Positions 36,399-48,890 of a stretch of DNA of 64,000 bases are shown here, one piece after another (within the stretch, counting starts at the first letter, position 1; each line of letters opens with the position of its first letter). Source of the DNA: Stenopsyche tienmushanensis (Eukaryota > Arthropoda > Insecta > Trichoptera > Stenopsychidae); assembly GCA_008973525.1 (NCBI GenBank), contig WACJ01000061.1, forward strand, positions 1,054,001 to 1,118,000. Direction: 5' to 3'. The position numbers and the translations under genes were made by a program. The notes below the pieces were generated by a model, which saw nothing but the letters and a program-made list of their open reading frames with translations, was not told where the DNA came from and searched no databases.

Positions 36399-37606
36399 TT
36401 AGGTTGGGGAATAAGTTCGTAGCGTTTTTATCAAAAACTTAAAATTTAGACAAAAATCATTAGTTTTAACAGTGAATCAATTTATTTTGTATTCGACGTT
36501 ACTGTTTACTACCTCTTCTTACTTATCGACCAATTTATCGATGCCGTTCTGCCAAAAATCGCCCGGTCTGGTATCGAAGAATTTGTTGAGCCAGTTTTTA
36601 AGATCGCCTTCATTGTTAAAGGTACCGCCTCTCATATGGTTCGACAGGGAGCCAAAAATATGGTAATCCGTCGGTGCAATGTCTGGAGATACGGCGGATG
36701 CTGAAGAGCCTCCCATTCGAGCTCTTGGAGTCCGGCTTTGACGACTTGTGCAACATGGGGCCTGACGTTGTCGAGAAGGAGTATGGTTTGGCCTTGTCGA
36801 TGGAATCTTTTTAGTTGAATAGCCTCTTTTACGCAGTGTAGCTGAGCTCCTTGTTGACCGTTGCATTCCTTTCGAGCATTTCCCAATGCACCATGTTCTC
36901 CCAGTCCCACCAAACGCAGTTCATGTTCTTCTTTGGATGGAAGTCAGGCTTGATTCTCGGCTTTGGCGTATCTCCTGGATCCACCCATTCCTTCCTTTGC
37001 TTCGTGTTTATGTACAGGCACCATTTCTCATCTTCCGTGATGATTCGGTACAAAAAGCGCTGCTTATGACTGCGTGTTGCTCGATGGCAGCCGAGATGTT
37101 GAGGCACCCAGGCTTCCAATTTTTCGGCAAATCCCATTGAATAAAGATTATTGAGTATCGTTTTATGATCGCAATTCATTTTTTCGCCAATTCACGACTT
37201 GTTTGGCGACCGTTTTCCTTCAAAAGTGCTTCAAGATGCTCTTCATCGAATTCAGAAAGTTTTTCGCTACGTCAACATCGCCATTTTTGAACTTTGCAAA
37301 CCATTTCTGTGATGTATATTCTCCGTATACACTGCAAATGTCCCGGGCTGCTTTAGCAGCTTTTTGACCTCGATGAAAAGCGAAAAAGGTATCGAAAATG
37401 TTGCTTTTTACCTCCTGGATATTCCATTTTTAAGACTTTTTAAGACTAAGAAGGTAATGAAAAAAAAATTATTCAAAAAGATTAGTAACAGATTTGCAGA
37501 ACAGAAAGGGCTCTATCGAATGAATATTATACACTTTGCTAAAAAGCAAAAAAATGATGTAAAACAAAATAATATAAAAACGCTACGAACTTATTCCCCA
37601 ACCTGA
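36399..37606 (-). mobile_element. Mariner element, nearly full length, inactive
   Basis: 1208 bp with 30-odd-bp terminal inverted repeats (TTAGGTTGGGGAATAAGTTC left, the same with one change right) and TA duplications at 36397-36398 and 37607-37608. The transposase lies on the minus strand from about 37427. An HTH part, TEDEKWCLY (first Asp), LLLDNVRPH (second Asp) and IAPTDYHIF (third Asp) are all visible but in different frames. Frameshifts and a stop after the HTH make it a pseudogene. Length is typical of mariner. Confidence 0.88.
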
Positions 37607-38056
37607 TAGAAATGGCTTAGATTATTAATTAAAAAAATATTTCAAAACTTGAATAATACACCGTCAAAGGCGATAGTTGTCGGCACTTTAAAATGAATAA
37701 AAGATAATTTTGAGACTGTTTCTGTGCAAATAATAGCATACAAGGAAGAATTTCCTTTAAAAAATTTCCTCCTAGAAAAGTATCAATAACAGTACGAAAT
37801 ATGTTTATATGACTGTGAATAAATATTTGAAAATAAATAGGTGTGAACACAAAAGTAACACGCGATTTAAATAAACGACAGTAGTTTTTCGGTTAACACT
37901 TATAAAATGTCTAAAAAAAAAACCAAATTATTTACATTATTTGGTTAGAAGCGTTTAAAATTACATTGGGTTGGTCATACAGGCAAACGGATGGATTATG
38001 GACGAAAGATTCAAAGCCACAACTCTAATAATTAAAGATACATAAGAGGAGCGTTA

Positions 38057-38256
38057 GGCCTAATCCACACTATGGTGCCGGTAACGGTTCGATCTCGCTC
38101 TCGGTCTCAGTCCGGTCAAATATTCTCATACAAGAAACGGAATTAGAACGATCCGATAGTGTGAATACTTTGATTGTTTCTTGTGTAAGAATATTTGATC
38201 GGACCGGGATCGGAGCGAGATCGAACCGTTACCGGCACCATAGTGTGGATCTGGCC
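38057..38256. mobile_element. Palindromic MITE with TTA duplication (Harbinger-like), copy 1
   Basis: 200 bp, with roughly 82-bp inverted arms starting GGCC-NN-ATCCACACTATGG, flanked by TTA at 38054-38056 and 38257-38259. Three-base TTA/TAA duplication and GG-starting repeats suit PIF/Harbinger. No coding capacity. A second copy is at 59049-59246. Confidence 0.8.
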
Positions 38257-38259
38257 TTA

Positions 38260-39240
38260 CCATGTGGTAACAGTAAGCATTGTTTCATCTTTTCCATTAT
38301 CTGTAATTCCAATTGATACTATTTATGTATTTACTGCTCAAAAAATTACCTCATCGTACCACAAAATTGTTGTTTAGATTATCCTTGAAGAATTTTGATT
38401 GTGTTTTAAAATACCATATGATATAATATTGTGTTAAAAATTAGAATCCCATTATGATTAGCTTATAGATTTCATGGTCAACGATATACGAGGAAATTGC
38501 ATTGAATTTTTACTAAACGTCGTGATGTATTCATATTATAGCATTCGGAATGACCATGTTTGGCGTGCAAATTTGTTTGAAAAATTGGATAAAATGAGTT
38601 TCCTCTGGTGGAAAGTACGAAGGAGGCTCCTGACAGGCGATTTAAATTCGTACCATGGAAATTATTTCTTCCTACACAGGGTATAAATTACATAGGACTT
38701 GCATACACTCGTGCTGGAGTCCAAAAAGAGGATGGTTAATTCCGATTGCATCCGAGAGGGCAGCGTTTATTTTCCGAGAACAGGAAGTAGGTTGGTATTC
38801 CGCATCGACAAACTCCGGCAGAATCATCAGCCTCGAGTCGCTTCCAAGGATAAACGATCACTTAAGGATGGTTTATGTTCGCTGAAGATGTCGTCAGCCC
38901 CGTGATGAAAGTCTTCGACTATCAAGTGTCTCGTGCTGGAATCCTTCGCGTGAGGGAATAGCAAAACGTTCTCTCTTCGCACAAGCGATCACGACAGCCT
39001 CTCTTCACGACCTGTCATTATGTAAAATAGCATTTTGCTGCCATTAAACGTGGACCAAACATGCGAATTATAGTTGTAAGCAGAGAGAATGGGCATAAAC
39101 GGCCCGAAGACGGCTTCTTTCGGCCGCAATACGTGGGCCGATTTGACCGATTGGAAGATCAAACAAGTCCATCAAGTCCAAAATCAATGTGATTTTATTC
39201 GATGCCATACCTTTGATATTTAACTCTTATACACTTAAAT
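38260..39240. other. No gene seen
   Basis: Short chance ORFs only. 38600-38960 is GC-richer and may be an old unidentified repeat. Confidence 0.3.
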
Positions 39241-39249
39241 ATTTTTTGT

Positions 39250-39680
39250 GCGGTAGATGCGGAAAATCCACGGAAAATCGCATAAAAAAAAGCTATGACT
39301 TACATAGAAAAAGTGAAGATGCGTTCCATGGATTTTAAAATCGCATAACTTTGAAACAGCTATATAAAATATATCCAAAATCGCATAAAAAAAAACAGGA
39401 AAACAATAAGGCAATTAAAAAATAAGATTTTGGGTAACATTTAAAGGACGTCTTGCATAATTGGTGACATTTTAGGGATGTCTGACATTTGGCATCTCAA
39501 ATGTCAGACATCCACTAGAAAAATACTAATTATTTTAATTACACACTATTATCGCTGTATGATTTTCGATATGACTTAAAATCGCTTCGAAAGAAATAGT
39601 ATCCTGTGTCAATGTAAAAAAAATTGCTTTAAAAAAACCGCATAACTTCGAAATCGCACAAAAAGAGGTTTGAGTGTATT
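39250..39680 (+). repeat. GCATAAAA-rich MITE family V, diverged copy with hairpin
   Basis: Several TCGCATAAAAAA motifs. 39250-39460 recurs inverted at 42950-43150. A perfect 15-bp hairpin, GGATGTCTGACATTT, lies at 39476-39513. Confidence 0.55.
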
Positions 39681-40039
39681 GGTATGATCGTACATGTACC
39701 GTTGCACTCTACTGCTACCTTATCTTCAATGCCATGGTTTTAATTTCAAATATTTACTCAAATTATCGCTTATTCCTCGATACCTGATACATGAGTTCGG
39801 CACTATTTGATTATTTGTTCGAAAATTGATCACATTCTTGTGGCACAATTCGAAGAATTTGAAAGCGGAAACTAAGATATGTGAAGTTCTTACATTCAGA
39901 ATCTCTTAGCAATAAGATTGGTGGAAAAAAGGGGGTTGTATATGTTAACTTACCCAAAACAAACATCAGCAGACCCAAAACTATATTAGACTATAATAGA
40001 AACATGAAAACTATCGATAAATCAAATATGATTTATCGC

Positions 40040-40490
40040 TAACCTGTTAAAGAGGCAAGACACAAAGTTGTGTTCGAATGCCAGTGATTCAGAAAGAGTA
40101 TTCTTACACGTTGAGTTTGGAGAGAAACAAAGACGCAGAGAGTATCTTGCATTTCGGAGATTGTGAATGGGAGACGGAGACGGAAAGAGTATCCTGTGTA
40201 TATCGTACGATTGTATAGATCGTTAACCCAAATTTATCGACTAATAATGATATATTGAATCGATTTCAAGTGTATTATTTATGTTTACGCAAAGAAATAA
40301 CTGAATATTGTATACTATTGAAAGTGTTTATTTATTTATGTACAAGCTTCATACACGCTGCGACGATCCTAATAGATAAATGCGTTCGAACTCGACGACA
40401 TTCTTGCATATTGAGTGCGGAGATTAGTGAAACGGAGACAGAGACAGGGGGAGTCCTGCGTTTCATCATACACTGAGACATCGATAACAA
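40040..40490 (+). repeat. TTAA-MITE family W, diverged copy
   Basis: Starts CTAACCTGTTAAAG, carries the CCAGTGATTCAG and ACAAGCTTCATACACGCTGC blocks, and has a degraded right end. Confidence 0.6.
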
Positions 40491-40689
40491 GGTCGTGTTG
40501 TAAAGGCACCTCTACACGTCTAAACATTCTCAAATATTACAAAAAGCGATCCACAGCACTTAATTGTTTAATATAGAACACGTACGCTATTTATTTAGAA
40601 TTATACTCACTTTCGCAATTGTGAATTTAATTACTCACTATCAAAATATACTTATTAAATAAAAGTTTCATATAACGCTCTATAAAGCT

Positions 40690-40803
40690 ATCTCTCACGG
40701 TGCGAATTTTAGAGCGTCATCGCATACGCAGCGATATATCGCCGTTGGCACTTTGCGCAAATGTTGCCAACGACGATATATCGTTATCCGGCATTAAGAG
40801 GGT
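40690..40803 (+). repeat. piggyBac-like terminal fragment
   Basis: Ends GGCATTAAGAGGGTTAA, the same right terminus as the element at 48891-49721. The matching left end is not seen. Confidence 0.5.
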
Positions 40804-42803
40804 TAAAATCGTACAATCAATCGTACAAACATGAATGCATCTATTTATTTGGCATTGAGGAGGACCTCATTAAAAATTAAGCAAAAAAGAGCCCCAAAAC
40901 GAGCGAAAGTCGTTCAGATCTAGCACTCATTGATAATTTTGATGAATAAAATTGATACAAGGAAATTTTACACTGTGAGAACACTTGATACAATTATGTG
41001 AAAATGAATTAATTCTAGGACAATGTGTTTATGAAAGTAAATGAAGGCTTTTTAAAATCAAATTTAGACTAAATTTCAAGTAGAATGAATTGTCAATGTC
41101 AAAGATTCGCTATAATCTACATTACTTGCATTGCAGCATGTAAATATTGAGTTGTTTTATTGTAATTTTTGTTTACTGTGTTGCTTTTTTGGTGAAATAA
41201 TGATGTCTTGGACATTATTTTCAAACGGTTTTATAAGATTTTTTATATGAGATTGAAGACCGCAGAATCATCAAAACACACACACCGAATAATCAGATGG
41301 ACCAAGCACATGCCGTTGAACCGTGAAGTTCATAATACACTAATTGGACGGTCTCGATTGAACAGTCATTGTTTGCTAATGGTGGATATTTCTCGGTAGT
41401 GTCGGCAAGAAGACAGAATTAACACGTCTCATTACTTCTTCTCCCGACCATAAGTTGTGTTTGTCCTCTAATAGGACCATGATTCAAATCTTCCACGTAG
41501 TAATACCGTACTGAAAACAGTTAAGCGCCTCTCGGGGGCTATCGGTGGAGATTCGAGAAAAAATCGTTTCCATCTCGGCGGATGAATCTCCGTTGCAAAA
41601 ATTATACATCCACTACAAAGACGCATAATCATCTTCGCAAGAGTCATAATTCATTGGAAGTCCGGGTTCGATTATTCACATACAAGTCGGATAGAATCGT
41701 GTGTGATTATTACCGAGCGCCGTGTTTAATTGAAAAATATTATTTATAAAACGGGCATGAATGTGTTTTCTTAAGGCTGGCGTGACTGATATGAATGTAT
41801 TTTTGATCGATTTTTAACATGGATGAACGTTAGGCTTAGCATGTTTGGGCTTATTTATGTACGAGCTGATGCCATGTCAATTTTTGATCGTCGATTTCAG
41901 ACCAGCGTTGCTGCTGTCAGAGTTTGGCGTGATTCAAAGACACATGCAGATCTATGTCATTCATCGGAGATGATTGATGAAATGGGGCAGGGCCACCTAT
42001 GGAGTGACTAATTTCAGCTATTTCCGATTCTATGTCTCAATCGTTTGAGATATCGATTTTTCCGATATTGTATCGATGGATTCTATGTTGATTACGTCAA
42101 AAATCGCACACAAAATAAAATGTATGCAAGCGAAACGCACTTTCTGACTGTAGATCAACGTCTATGTATCGCCACAACGCACTTTTGGCGGAAATTTATC
42201 GCATTGTATTTACATATAAATTTATTTTGCTTGTCATTGTTTGTTAACATTTTGCGTAGCATTCTTTCTAAGAATTTGAGAAATTTGGTTTGACATACGA
42301 CCCATCGAAACAAAATCGACACTTTTCACAAGTGAAACATACGACCGCAGAGTTGAGAAGAAATGTTGACATATTAATGGAACAAAAAAATATGTCAATT
42401 TCAAGAAAAAGTCGGGGAAAAGATCAAATCACATTGAAATGATTTAATTATTATGTTTATAAAATATATAATCATTTGACTTATTATCTATACTGCTGTG
42501 AGGTAATTGATGACCCCAGGCCCAATTAGATTTAATTGATATAACGAGACCAACTTTATGTAGATTAGCGAAATAAAAACAGGATATTTATTAATGGAAT
42601 AAATAAATACAAAAATTCAAATATATAATAACGTCTTATTGTAATCAAGAATTTGCACAATAATAACGATTTGCCGATAATACTTACTTAAACACAGGGG
42701 TTGAAAATATTGAGAATACAGTCGAACTCGGTTATAACGAATAATTAATATACATAGCTTGAAATAATGTTGTATATATATATAAGTTTGGTTAACGACG
42801 GTT

Positions 42804-43150
42804 AACTTGAGATATGATGTCAACAAGGTTAACATCATATCTCAAGTTTTAATTAATTAATTTACTTCAAACTGGGTGCTAATATTTTCTATATAACCCT
42901 CTATTATTCTTACCAAATTTATTTTAAAATTTATGCCAAACCAATAAAGCAAGACGTCCTTTGAATGTTATCCAAATCTTATTTTTTAATTGCCTTATTG
43001 TTTTCCTGTTTTTTATTAACTTTTTTAATGCGATTTTGGATGTATTTTATATAGCTGTTTTGAAGTTATGCGGTTTTTAAAATCCATGCGACGCATCTTC
43101 ACTTTTTCTATGTAATTCATAGCTTTTTTTGTGCGATTTTCCGTAATATT
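42804..43150. repeat. Repeat family U (hairpin) and inverted family V piece
   Basis: A perfect 17-bp inverted repeat (AACTTGAGATATGATGT, 11-nt loop) lies at 42804-42848. The following 100 bp match the sequence right of the mariner at 44016-44130. 42950-43150 is the reverse complement of 39250-39460. Confidence 0.55.
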
Positions 43151-43399
43151 ATCATATAATATTGCAATACTTTCCTTGTAGGAGAGTTTCAATCAAACTA
43201 AACTAAGAAAAAAAAATATTTTGATTTTTCAACAAGTTTAGACTTTTAAGAATTTATCCTGTAAAGGATTTTACAAAATTCCGGTTATTTTAAGAGTTAT
43301 GCCTATTTTAGAGAAGTAGCAACTAAGATAACCGATCTGAATGAATTTTTTAAATGCGTTTTTGTTGAAACTACTTTTTTCAACACGGTTGATATGATA

Positions 43400-44013
43400 T
43401 TAGGGGGACCGAAAAGTAATCAATTTTTTTTCGATGAGCCCTTTCACAGTTAGTTTGCTTTGAGACACGCTCCAGTAAACACATAAGTTTTATTATGATA
43501 TCGAAGCTATGATTGTAAATTTTATTTTATCTGTAATAAAAGAGAAAATCTATCAGGGGAAAGATGTCAAAATCAATAGCAGAAACAGCACATCAAGAAC
43601 AACGCTCGAAAAGGACAACCCCAAAAACTAGATGATGTTATCCTGAAATCGATGATGGAATCAGATCCTCGTCAAACAATCGAAAAATGATCGTTGAAGA
43701 TTGCAAAGACAAATAATTTGTGTTCTCCATGAAGCACTAGATCTTGCACTGTCGGATTACTACCTTTTTAGATCGTTGGAACATATATTAAGACTTAAAA
43801 AAATTAACAAAGCTGAAGAAGTAAAAACGCACTTAGAATAGTTTTTCAGTGAAAACCGAAAGACTTTTTCAAAAAGATAATTGATTGATTATTTTTACGC
43901 TGGCTAAAGATGATAGAAAATGATGGAAATTATTTTGTTGAATAGTTTAAGTATTTTTATAAATAAATGTTTTTCCCCAGAAAAAAAAATTGATTACTTT
44001 TCGGTCCACCTAA
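43400..44013 (+). mobile_element. Internally deleted mariner
   Basis: 614 bp with about 30-bp inverted repeats (GGACCGAAAAGTAATCAATT left, complement right) and TA duplications at 43398-43399 and 44014-44015. Remnant frames read KLDDVILKSMMESDPRQT and LFRSLEHILRLKKINKAEEV, the latter typical of the mariner C-terminus. The catalytic middle is gone. Confidence 0.8.
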
Positions 44014-44130
44014 TATCTCAAGTTCTAATCAACTGATTTACTTCAAATTTGGTGCGAACCTTTTATATTATAACCTTCTATTGTCCCTATCAGATTTATG
44101 CCAAAATTTTATTTTTAAAAAAAACTGAAA

Positions 44131-45886
44131 CTTTGAAAAAAATATGCCAAAAAATAACTTTTTTTTTTAAAAAAAGTCGCAATTTGGGAAAATATTTTTT
44201 TTCCTTTTGAGGTAAGAACTATAGCTAAATCTTTACTAATTGAGAAATTATAAAATTTTTGTATTTTAGATAACTAGAAAGGTTGAAATTGTGTCAACCA
44301 GGACACTCCCTTTTTTTAAGCTCAATAAGTTGATGAAATATTTATAAAAATATATTTAGTCATTTTATTTGATTCCAATTATGAATAATGTATTTTTATC
44401 GCATAACTGTAAATTAAGGAGAAGTCTTTATTCATGGTAAGACACAATGATGAATGTTTACTTTAACGGAATTTTATAAATTGAGCAATTACTGTCCGAT
44501 AATGGAATGACAAGTCATCGATGGTAATATTATGATTAATATTATTGCACAGTTTGCATTTTTTTTCTCTTTTTGCACGGATTCTATTAATGCGTTGATC
44601 TTCAAACACTACTTAAAGCATTATCTAAATATTTTATTTGAGCCGGTGGAAGAGATGGTCCATCTAATTTCGAAGGTTATTTTTGGTTCTATTTATTTTT
44701 AACGTGCCTAGTAAGTTGAAGATACAGTTCTGCTCAAACACTACAAAGAGCAAATATTTCCTCGGATACGTGCTAATCGATTTTTTCTTAATTTTAGCGC
44801 AAACACTCGCGTTATTCGACGAAATTAAGAACTAAGAGCTTGTTCTGCGTGCAGCAGACGTGATTCTGGATGACGAAACCGCCAACAAAGAAGACACCAA
44901 ACAAGAAAAAAAGAAAACACGAACATTCAATTAAAACAAGAGGACGAAACCGCGTCGGAATAAATCAAGACGTTTTGCATTTTCGGCGAATTTTTTAATT
45001 GAAAAACGTACAGATCGAGTTTCGCTCAGCGTCGGATTAAGTTTCTATTGTGTCGTCAATCAAACGGTGAAACGAAAAAAACGCTTTTTCTGAATGACTG
45101 TCTTTCGTATGAATGGCGAAGAATAAATACATCGCGAATTAAATAAACTCGTTATAAATTAAATAGATCTGTTGCGTATCTGAATTAAATCTAATTTGGC
45201 CGAAGAACGACGCGAAAGAGTTTCTTCAACGGGGTCCAATGATCGTTGGAAATTTGGATGAACGACCGATAGACGAATGCATAATCCATTCATCTCGGAA
45301 AGAGGTGCTATTTAAACGGCCAAACAGCCGAAGAAGAAACTGGAGTTTCCATTTCCCATTGCTGAGATTTAATATAATGATTATTTCGATTCAATCCCAA
45401 ATAAAAACGAACGCCAACGTTCATAGATTACCGTTGAACAATGCAACGATGCACTTTTCACCAGCTTTAAATCAAATGGATTCGGCCAATTTATATACGA
45501 AATCATGACGGGCCAATTCTTTTGTCAGCATTTAAAGACTCATCTACCTAATATAATATAATACTTGGAGTGCATTCACTAAATTGCCGATCTCTTTTCT
45601 AATGAAATAATGAGATTGTAATAAACCATAACAAAGTGTTAGTCATTCAAAATTCGCAAATTGCTATGTTCAAGCTTAATTAAATTCCCAAACAATAGTT
45701 GGCGCAGTTGTTTAAAATGCTTTAATAAAGCAATATTTATGAACAATCATCCAATATGTTTCTTTTTGACTTTCCAAACCTTGTGTTGTTATAATGGGTT
45801 AGATTGTGGACGTTTTATTATAATAGTAATAGGTAAAATCCTAATTGACTAAAAAAAACATCAATAAATTTGTAAGATCGGAAATA
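44131..45886. other. No gene seen
   Basis: AT-rich. 44700-45500 is of higher complexity with an 89-codon chance ORF (45239-45508) that matches nothing known to me. Confidence 0.35.
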
Positions 45887-45890
45887 TTAA

Positions 45891-46029
45891 CCTGTATGGT
45901 GGGATGATCGCGTATTTGCGAGCGAATTCAAGTGAGTCAAAAAGAGCACTCTTGTAAACTTGTTGTACGGATATATAAATATAACATCTAAGTTTATGAT
46001 AATTTTAAATTAGCTCACTACTTGAAGGG
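45891..46029 (+). mobile_element. TTAA-MITE family W, short deletion copy
   Basis: 139 bp between TTAA at 45887-45890 and 46030-46033, starting CCTGTATGG and ending TGAAGGG. It keeps both ends of the 382-bp form and lacks the middle. Confidence 0.65.
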
Positions 46030-46123
46030 TTAATTGTCTGGATCACAGAGGCGATCAATAAAATCGTACAAATAACTATTATTTTGCTACTCACTAATTT
46101 TATGACGTTCTATATTATATCCT

Positions 46124-46520
46124 CCTATTTGGGAGATCGGAAATATTAATATTTCTGATCGATCGTCTCGATCCAGGTTTACCCTGATTTCCTGGATTAC
46201 AAAAAGTAAATTCTGAGTCGATTAATAAAGTCGTGCAGGGACGCCCATGAGTGAGTAATTGAATTTGCAACAATAATTAAATTATCATTTATATATATAA
46301 TGATAATTTCGCTACTCACTCATAGATTCTCTCCTCTCCTACCTTTCCAAATAATCCTATCCTTACTTTACCACGTGTGGAAGGCAACGGGAAACCACCA
46401 CATTAAATCATCTCCCAAGTAAGATCTCCTATGGAGATCACCCTATATCCGTTATCGGATATGACACATCAAAGATTCATGCTTTGATGGACGTCATAAG
46501 GATTTAAAAAAAAAAAAAAA
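46124..46520 (+). mobile_element. Retroposon with poly(A) tail and 12-bp target duplication
   Basis: Flanked by perfect repeats ATATTATATCCT at 46112-46123 and 46521-46532. It ends in a run of A after GGATTT. The 3' part contains GGAAGGCAACGGGAAACCAC, a phrase common in SINE/LINE tails. No ORF. Confidence 0.75.
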
Positions 46521-46631
46521 ATATTATATCCTACGAACTTATTGAGTGATGTTTTATGGCAATTGTTTACGTCCAACAAAAAAACAGAGGACTTTAAGAA
46601 GAAAAAAATCCATACAAGAACAGAAGCTCAC

Positions 46632-46682
46632 CTTAAAATCCCGATTAGTTATGTTTTCAAATAGATTGATCATCAGACTTAC
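46632..46682 (-). other. Possible 51-nt mini-exon after ratchet site 1
   Basis: Between the ratchet acceptor and a GTGAGC donor lies an open 17-codon frame, VSLMINLFENITNRDFK. It may only define the ratchet site as an exon and be removed, or be a cassette exon. No homology is recognised. Confidence 0.3.
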
Positions 46683-46700
46683 CTGAAAAAATAAGAGAAA
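46677..46700 (-). promoter_or_regulatory. Recursive-splicing (ratchet) site 1
   Basis: On the minus strand a pyrimidine run, TTTTTCTCTTATTTTTTCAG, is followed at once by GTAAGT (junction 46683|46682). A joined acceptor-donor with zero exon is the hallmark of ratchet points in long insect introns. A second donor (AAG then GTGAGC) lies 51 nt downstream. Confidence 0.6.
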
Positions 46701-48886
46701 AACACATTTTAATATTTTTTTCTATAATACACAGACACTAATCAAATGCAATAAATGTATTGTCGAATGTATGTAATAAAAAAAAAACAGTAGAATAAAT
46801 TTAAATAGGTATTATAAAGATGAACACTTAACTGTGCCCCCATTTTCGTATAACACCATTAACGTGACCGATAAAATTCCTTCTGCTGAGACACAGACTA
46901 AAACTCGCAAAATTCCCGATTTTCCGACAAATTATTTATTTCCGTCGCTGCAGATGAATACTTATATACTATAATACTTTGATGTGATTCGTAATTATAT
47001 TACGGAGGAATACAAAAATTCTGAACCCCATATCTATTATATTTCATATCGATATTCCCATTATAGAGTCGAGGTGTAGTAAATACATCACCGGTAGGGA
47101 AAGTTTTCAAGCGTCCAGATTTCAGTGGAAATGTCTCGATTTAGTAGTCTTCGTTTTAGTAGATCTCGGGATTCTAGATATTGTGACATTCGAGTGTAGA
47201 TTATGATATATTTTTAAGTGAAAGGTTCTAAGCAGGTTCTAGCATTGAAAATGAAACAAAATAAATTATTTGTAATGGTTAATTGCTTTCTTTTTACATA
47301 AAATTCGATAATATGCTAAACGTTACTGTTCATTGGCATTTTATATAGAAAGATAACCTTTATGTAAAAAATATTACATGTTATAATTTCTATTGCTGTC
47401 TATGCATTGATGTATCCATTTTTAATTGTTGTTGCGCCAGTTGTAATTGTTTTGTGTTTTGTGGTAGTAGATCTCGTATTTTATCTAAATATGGAGTTGT
47501 TCTTCAGGTCATGTTGGCCTTCGGAGCATACTGCACTTGTGCTATCTTCGACTACATCTTGGATTCTAGAAAATTGCTGCAATTCAATTCTAAGCACCAC
47601 AGATCTGGTTTTCTTGCATCACAAGATGCTTATCGCACATCAATCTATGCCGGCTTAATCGTTTTCGCACGAAAATATAGTAAAATTGTACACACCAACG
47701 AATGAATATATACCAGATCGTGTAAATTGGGTCGATAAACGCCGAAAGAAAGCGATCAATTTCTTCCTCGATGTTTTTGGATGCTACATGCTAGTAAATA
47801 AGGCAGAGACTAAACACGATCCCAAGAAGTGGATTGGTATTTACAATGCTTGTGGAAGTGTTCCGGACCATCTGAACAAATATGATTTGTAGACGGCTTA
47901 TGAATAACGGATCGCTGTGGTGTAATATTCAAATTAAATATTGGCCGAATGTCATTCGTGGCGGCAAACAAGTGCAGTAGGAATACCTCGCTTTGTTGGC
48001 TAAACAGTGTGATTTTATGAAAAGAGTGTTCGTATGTACACAGAAGAGTCGACGATCTTTCATGGTCATTTCCTTTTATGTAATGGTATAGGATTTTGCT
48101 TGTTTGATCTTCGTGCGAACTTTATGGTGGCCATTTTTGGATGCACCGTGACGTCAATAAGCCGAAGAAAGGTGCTGACCGTAGAAGGTGATATGACTTA
48201 ACACCGCGAAGGCCATTGTGGTCAGCTCTGGAAGTGGAGATGTGCCTCACGACAAATTATGAACAGCACTGATGGCTTATCTTCTTTGTGTCCGCGATTT
48301 ATGAATGCATTTAGAAGGTATTGGATCTGGGATACAATGCTTGTGTACGTTCACCGGAGGTCTTTTCGTTGGCGATAATCGAAAGGTCAGCTGGGTTTGT
48401 GCGCTCTCCTTGAAAGTGGATGAGCTTTTGTGCATTCGGAAGATATTGTGGTGGAAATATCAAAAAGAGAAATCATTAGAAATCCGATCTGCGCTTTGAA
48501 AATGCACAACACCAAATGCCGAGAGTGAAGGTACTCTCCTATCAAATGGATGGCATCTCTTGGCAGCACTGCAATTTTATCATCGAAGCTATACGCTGTT
48601 ACATGAACAGGAAACATTAAGTCCAATATGATGTCCATCGTCAAAGTTGATTAGAAAATATCGGTCATTTTATGAATGAAATGTTGAAATATTTTTATGT
48701 AACTTCCTCAGTGATAGCTCAATGAACTAACTTATTACCTTGACATGTATTTACATAACAAAAAGTACGATCCAGCCAAAAACAATTTATCTTGTTCGAT
48801 TGACCAACGTGGATTTTGACATTACTTTAAACATCTAATTATATGAACTGTCAATCCCAGACCGAAGTTCAGCTTGAGCATCACAT
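46700..48886. other. No gene recognised
   Basis: Two overlapping-frame ORFs at 47407-47892 and one at 48305-48499 read as plain protein but show no motif I know and no splice context. Possibly an old gene or element remnant. Confidence 0.3.
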
Positions 48887-48890
48887 TTAA

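Noticed and set aside
41640..41720. GGTTCGATT as a tRNA B box
   Set aside because: No matching A box or acceptor stem; no tRNA can be folded.
47407..47892. Adjacent ORFs that look protein-like
   Set aside because: No motif, homologue or splice signals I can name; left as unassigned.
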